Notes under the pieces: generated by a model
The model's database searches: none
What the model saw: the letters and a program-made list of their open reading frames with translations, nothing else
What the model was told of the DNA's origin: nothing
Position numbers and translations under genes: made by a program
NCBI GenBank assembly: GCA_021234155.1
Contig: JAJEKV010000054.1
Location: forward strand, 4,697,962 to 4,761,961
DNA: 64,000 nt
Origin: Isoetes taiwanensis
Taxonomy: Eukaryota > Streptophyta > Lycopodiopsida > Isoetales > Isoetaceae
Direction: 5' to 3'
Shown here: in pieces, positions 58,903 to 64,000 of the stretch
Layout: the number at the start of each line of letters is the position of its first letter
Numbering within the stretch: the first letter of the stretch is position 1

Positions 58903-61836
58903 TATATAATCTGGACTTATAATGGTACATGTATTTATGCCACTAACATGTAGTTTATGTTGAACATCTGAAATCTGGTTTGAGTTGATGTACAACAATT
59001 CAATCGAGTTGTAAAAGCGCAATTTGATCCCATTTGATGGACTAATAGTCTGAATTTTCATGGAAAAGATGGATGGATGGATAGATGGGTAGGTACATAA
59101 GCATTTTTACTTCCATAGAGACAAAGGAGTGGCAACTAGAAAAAAGTTGGAGGCTAGTGCTGGTATTGATATTTAGAGTTCTTTGAATTGTTGGTTGTGG
59201 TTTGTTAATCCTTTCTATTTTATATTTGAAAGGCCGAGGAGGATGAAAACGACTTAACACAGAGTCTAGCATCTAAATAGGTATTTTTATATGACGATTT
59301 TGATAGAGAAAAGGGATCCAACAACCGTTCCTAATTACATTAAGAGTACTGCTAGAATGGATTGAAGTTGTAGAGTCAATATGCGACAATATATAATAAG
59401 TGGTTTGTTAGTTCTAAATTAAATTTAATAAGTTGATGAGAATGAAGATGACTTATTAACACAATAGTCTAGCATCTCAAAAGATATTGTTATAATTGAT
59501 GATTTTGATACATAAAGGGAATCCAACAACTGTTCCTCATTGCATTCAGAGTACCTTTAGAATTGATGGGAGTTATAGAACATGCAACGATATCAAATAA
59601 CTGATTGACAATATGGAACGAATGTGCAAGGCGTCACATGTACGAGGTGGTTTTAGTGTGGAAACATAAAAATACGAAGAATCTACAAACTGTACATATA
59701 GAATGGATATACGCTAAAATAAAATGGAGGAGAAGGAGGAATTTTCTTTTACGTCATCCCACATTGGCAACATCCATATTTTTAATAAATTAAGCTAGGG
59801 CATATAGCTCAGTGCTTTTAAAAGGAACTCTAAGCAATTTTCATATGATGTTGAACCAAAAGAATTGAAAAGTGGAACATTATTACAAAATTAAGGATAT
59901 ATTTTTCAGTTATTAAAGTTGGTGGTTCGGGAATGGAAACTAGACTTAAACAAATAAAAAAGACATGGGCCGCTAATATAATAATGAGCCCATCTTGTAT
60001 TTAATCAAAGGATGTTTCGTCTGTGTTATGGTAGAAATATGAAACAGATGCATCCTTGACTACATCGGTAGGTGGTTCCATTGATTCCATGGCCCCAGAG
60101 CATATGTTGGGGCCTCTATACGCCTTTCGTTTTGATAATGGTCAATTATGATTTGGGATGCCTATAATTTTGAAGTATATATATATACCCTAGAGACTAT
60201 GGATCAAGATATGATACATGGACTTGAACCTTTACCAGAAATCAAAGAGAATATTTTCACCAATACAACCAATACAACCAAAAATAAATTCTAGGCCTAG
60301 AATTTTTCCACACTACATAAAGCTTTGGGATGAACTTTGTTCTTAGGTCATTTAACTTCTAGCTTAAAATAAGGGGCACAGTTAAAATTTTAACTTGACT
60401 TAACTATTATCGATATGGAAGGGATCTTGTTAAGTTAACCATAGTTGAAATTTAACCAAATCTTAAATTAACTAGCTTAAGTGCCAGTATGAAAGCAAGT
60501 TTCCGTTATTTGCCCTTTGTAAGATAACCTAACTGCTAGTAGGAATTGATACTTAACATGAAATGATTTCACTATGGTACTTTGCACAAACAAATCCATT
60601 CCCCCCTAACACCCATTCCTGTATAATGGAAGATATTTGAGTCAAATGCCCCTATCTCACATAGCAGTTACTTCCATTTCAATCCTATTCTGATTTCTAA
60701 CTCGTTTTACCTGCAAACTTATATCTTGTACTGAAGCAACTCTTTGCATGCCCGTGCTGGAACTGCACTTGTATAAGCTTCGAGCCTTGACCTTAGTTCC
60801 ACGACAATTATAACGACCTATAGTACTAGAGAGCAATGTATAGAGGACATTGCCAATTCCCCATCATTTAAATGTTAACGGAAACTCTATCCAAATTCAG
60901 CATGGTAGTCAAGTAACCATGTCATATGATATAAAGCATGCAAGTCTTTAAAACATCCTTTAGAAACCCTCTAGCCTTCACAAGGATGGGAAGGAGGTAT
61001 GATATATTAATTATACGTATGCGAATCAGCCGTGCACTTATATCAACATACCTGAAACTTCTGCGAGCATGATTGGAGATTGAATCTTCAAAAATAGACA
61101 AATGAAAGAGATGTGATTGCTAAACATTAGGTACTGCAAAACTCTATTGCATGCATCCATTTGATTGAATTGAATTGATTTTTAATATTCTCGGAGACCA
61201 AAGGTCTATGGCACTAAATACAATGGATGCATTAAACGTATTACTAGTTCGGATTAAAAAACCTCGCCCAGAAGGGATTTCGGAAAACCTTGATAGTAAT
61301 GAACCTACTCAGAAATAAGTGCACATCAAACTGCCGTCGTTGGCATTTTATTCAAGCAATTGGATATGTTTCTCTAGCGCCTCTAGCATATATTATGCTA
61401 GTGCAGCTATCTCAGATGTCTGTAGAAGCGCATATAGAGATTGATGTGGGGCCAAGAAAGCTGCATTTTCCTCTGGTAACCTAAATGCTGGATAAATCTA
61501 GAGTTATGTCATTCATTTCACAGGGTCCTTATATCTGACAAAACTTGCAGGTTCTAGATCCCTTGGTTCATCTACCGACCTACCTGTCTCAATTTTGAGT
61601 TACCATGTGCAAATGCAATGCCTCCACATCTTTTCAAAATCAGGCGTGCTAATATATTTGTGGTCCATGAGTCCCTTTAATGAGTTATCTTTACTTGTTT
61701 CATGCTGTTGTGGTCTCATGTAATAGATGTTATCACATGGCCCCACACCTCCACACTATATAGAATCACTGGTTCTATTACTATATAGAATAAATGTGCC
61801 TAATGGAACTAGTAACATGTAGTCGTACTTGTATGT
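58903..61836. other. Spacer without a recognised gene
   Basis: Nearly 3 kb of AT-rich sequence. Two blocks at about 59250-59330 and 59445-59535 (AGTCTAGCATCT, GATGATTTTGATA, GGATCCAACAAC/GAATCCAACAAC) are diverged direct repeats about 195 bases apart. A piece of the ATL-upstream repeat (GAATTGAATTGATTTTT) lies near 61.18 kb. Confidence 0.35.
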
Positions 61837-62274
61837 TTACACCATCCCCACTAATTGCCCCCCTTGATAGGAGAACTGGGGTGACTTGGGCTGCCATAAG
61901 GAGGAAACCACCAAAACCTTGGTCTTCATCAAGTTGACTCGCATACCAGTGTTTTGACGGAAGCTACTTAGTGGGTCTAGGTGTTGCATACTAGTTGGTG
62001 TATGGAGCAAGAGAATAACAACTGCATGTAATAATTGTCTAATGATATGATGAGCAAGATGCACTACCCCACCCTTATGTTGGACAAACCAATCTTCAAA
62101 CTGGTCAATATACAAACAAAACAATGTAGGGAAGAGTGAAAAACCTTGACGTAGCTCCACATTATTGTTGACAAAATTATCTAATGGGGACATGTGCGCA
62201 GACACATTTTCATGAAGCCTATACACAACATTGAGTGATTTTGTGGAACATCTAATTGTGACAATACATATCAA
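61837..62274 (-). pseudogene. LINE reverse-transcriptase remnant, minus strand
   Basis: The 145-residue frame reads like an RT core: ELRQGFSLFPTLFCLYIDQF (normally RQG-PLSP-LF), then a region where the YADD box is destroyed (LLHAVVILLLHTP), then TGMRVNLMKTKVLVVSSLW. It resembles the remnant at 54.6 kb in order and wording but lies in the opposite direction and lacks the catalytic aspartates, so it is inactive. Confidence 0.7.
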
Positions 62275-62317
62275 CCATGTTATCCATCATAGGTATTTCA
62301 TTTGTTATACTTGCCCT

Positions 62318-62490
62318 ACTCTATGCAGATGTTGTAGTGTTGTTGTCAAAAACAGAGGAAGGTCTTTAAAATTAGCTCTATACCATTGACAATTTATGTA
62401 AGGTTTCTAGAATGGCAGCAAATAGGATGAGTGCAAACTGGTGGTGATAGGAAAAGATACGCAGGTAGATACGAAATTCGAGGGGAGATC
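62318..62490 (+). pseudogene. LINE reverse-transcriptase remnant, plus strand
   Basis: A short plus-strand stretch reads LLYADVVVLLSKTEEGL, an RT YADD box with the second aspartate changed to valine, then diverged NRMSANW-type sequence. It starts only about 45 bases from the minus-strand remnant. It may belong with the tail at 63.30 kb as one broken LINE. Confidence 0.6.
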
Positions 62491-62499
62491 CTATAACAA

Positions 62500-63284
62500 G
62501 TATTGTCAAACATGAATTAGCTATGGCAACGTTTGTCTGGATGGTAGTTTTTATAATAGTGTTTTTGTTTGTGTTTGTGGTTTTTCTGGATTGTCTGTTG
62601 TAGCAAGTTCACAAAAGCAATAGAAGAATGGATAATAAAATACAAGACCAAGCAAGCAGCAAAATATATTAGCTAAAAGGGGGCAGTACTTATTAGATCA
62701 ATGTCATGGTTTCTTTAGTCTTGTACTTGGCGTCTTTCTCTCAAATCCCCTAGTTATCTGATTTCTTTCTCCTACTAGATCGATTCCCTAGTCACTTCGA
62801 TTCCAAACTCTTTCTTAAATGATTTTTGTTGGTAGTAGGCAGTGCAGCCAGGTTTTTCATTGTTACCAGTCTTACTGGGCAATGCCAAAGATGAAGGCGA
62901 GGACCTGTGGTGATGCAGTTTCCAAACTTCTAGGGCTTCCACCAGATAGTGTTGATGACCATGCAATTCGTGATCCGAAGAAATAGAGTAGAATGATTTC
63001 TTAGGTCACAGAGGTTTTTTTAGCTCGTTGTTGTGCTAAACCATTAATAGAAATAGGGATCCTGGAAACTAGTTTCGAAACAGGGACCAAGTTGGGAACT
63101 TGGTTCTCAAGTAACTATGCAGTGAACAAGTGATAGTCTCAGATGTTGCTCTCAAATAGGCTGATCCCAAATAGGCTGGCATAGTTCCTAATGCAGGACA
63201 AGATAAGGAGATTTTGTAGATAATAATTCCTGAATCCATGGAGCAAGTGCTCTTTACTCTTGAGGTTAATACCAATAAGGATTC
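62500..63284. other. Probable inner part of a decayed LINE or spacer
   Basis: Plus-strand text around 62880-63100 (AMPKMKARTCGDAVSKLLGL, broken by stops) has coding-like composition but no recognised domain. The region lies between the RT trace and the LINE tail. Confidence 0.25.
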
Positions 63285-63343
63285 AGAGATTCCATCTCCG
63301 TGGACGTTAAAAAAACTATTCTATTCTATTCTATTCTATTCCT
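63285..63343 (+). mobile_element. LINE-type 3' end with (TTCTA)n tail
   Basis: CATCTCCGTGGACGTTAAAA followed by ACTATTCTATTCTATTC repeats matches the tails at 33.1 and 37.6 kb. Another LINE begins about 100 bases further on in the same orientation. Confidence 0.7.
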
Positions 63344-63449
63344 TTCTAGGAAAATTTGGACTCTTTTTTCACTCCTATGCCTAGAACTGCAGTTAAGAGT
63401 AGAAACAGAAGGCAACTTTAATTTTTTGAAGATGGTCCTGCTACACACA

Positions 63450-64000
63450 CCCGGATGGAATCCCAATGAAGATAGTTACTTGGAACCTAAGAGGCATTAA
63501 GGGTCCTTTTTAAAAGGAGAAGGGCTATTATTGCTTTTACATGCTGATATCATGCTTTTACAAGAACATAGACTTCCAAGGAGCAAATTCGAGTAACTGA
63601 ATTTTTCCAAGTAGCATCTCGATTTAGTCTGCAGCAAATGGAACTAAGGGAGAAATTGTGACAATCTGGAGAAATCTGTCCTCTTCTGGACATTTTTTCC
63701 ACACATCAGGGAGATAATATTCTGTATTTCTAAATACATAAATGGCATTCTAGGACTCATTTATATTTATTATTTCACAGAGCCTAATGAGAGAGAAGTA
63801 CAATGAAGGAAAATTGGAGTTTGGCAACAGTCTCATACAATGGATAATTGGATAGTAATAGGAGACTTTTACAACATCCCATCTTGGGCACAGAAATTGG
63901 GGAAGAAAAATATGTCACAAGGTGAAAGGGCAGGTTAGGATAAATTTGCCTCCTTATTCATCTATCAAGCACCCTCATCCTCCAATGTTTTTTCTTGGAG
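63450..64000 (+). pseudogene. LINE 5' part: AP-type endonuclease domain, frameshifted, cut by the window end
   Basis: From about 63464 the plus strand reads MKIVTWNLRGIKG, then LLLHADIMLLQEHRLPRSKF, GLIYIYYFTEPNERE and, after further breaks, WIVIGDFYNI. These are the N, QE, and GD-N type blocks of the apurinic-like endonuclease of LINE ORF2. The expected GDFNN appears as GDFYN. In-frame stops occur after KGPF and elsewhere, so it is a dead copy. The rest lies beyond the window. Confidence 0.7.

Overview
This is a stretch of a large, transposon-rich land-plant nuclear genome. The plant signature rests on three things: a complete intron-containing sterol C-4 methyl oxidase gene of the plant SMO2 type, an intact single-exon RING-H2 (ATL-type) E3 ligase gene, and a broken piece of an EF-hand Na+/Ca2+ exchanger-like (NCL) gene. 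Everything else is mobile-element debris, microsatellites and long AT-rich spacers, as expected for a big gymnosperm or fern genome. I cannot name the species.

Layout. 1-7.3 kb: unrecognised GC-rich sequence, GGCGCC-rich foldback repeats with poly(A)/poly(T) cores, and copies of a dispersed repeat (family A). 8.0-12.3 kb: a decayed transposase-like gene with a zinc finger. 12.6-20.4 kb: short repeats, a (TTC)n/poly(T) tract, small inverted-repeat elements and tandem repeats. 21.2-22.5 kb: NCL exon remnants. 22.9-24.0 kb: a mirror-image composite of inverted-repeat elements. 25.8 kb: first copy of a GC palindrome module. 27.3-28.4 kb: a candidate terminal-inverted-repeat (TIR) element. 29.5-30.6 kb: the ATL gene. 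30.1-39.1 kb: a 4.5-kb head-to-tail duplication beginning inside that gene. 39.2-40.8 kb: hAT-like and LINE remnants. 43.3-45.2 kb: SMO2. 47.0-51.5 kb: a tyrosine-recombinase (Crypton-like) element flanked by long inverted repeats and subterminal arrays. 53.3-56.0 kb and 61.8-64.0 kb: LINE remnants.

The host genes are unrelated to one another: SMO2 acts in ER sterol synthesis, ATL in membrane-anchored ubiquitination. The most interesting locus is the element at about 47.0-51.5 kb on the minus strand. Four exons give a DUF3504/Crypton-type tyrosine recombinase of about 580 residues, with the R, R, H and Y catalytic positions visible and a single 5-bp tandem duplication as the only obvious lesion. 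It sits between roughly 135-140-bp inverted repeats, with arrays of an AATAAATGC-type motif outside them. A third copy of the same terminus lies at 58.4 kb.

All calls come from reading the sequence. No database search was run, and percent identities are estimates by eye.
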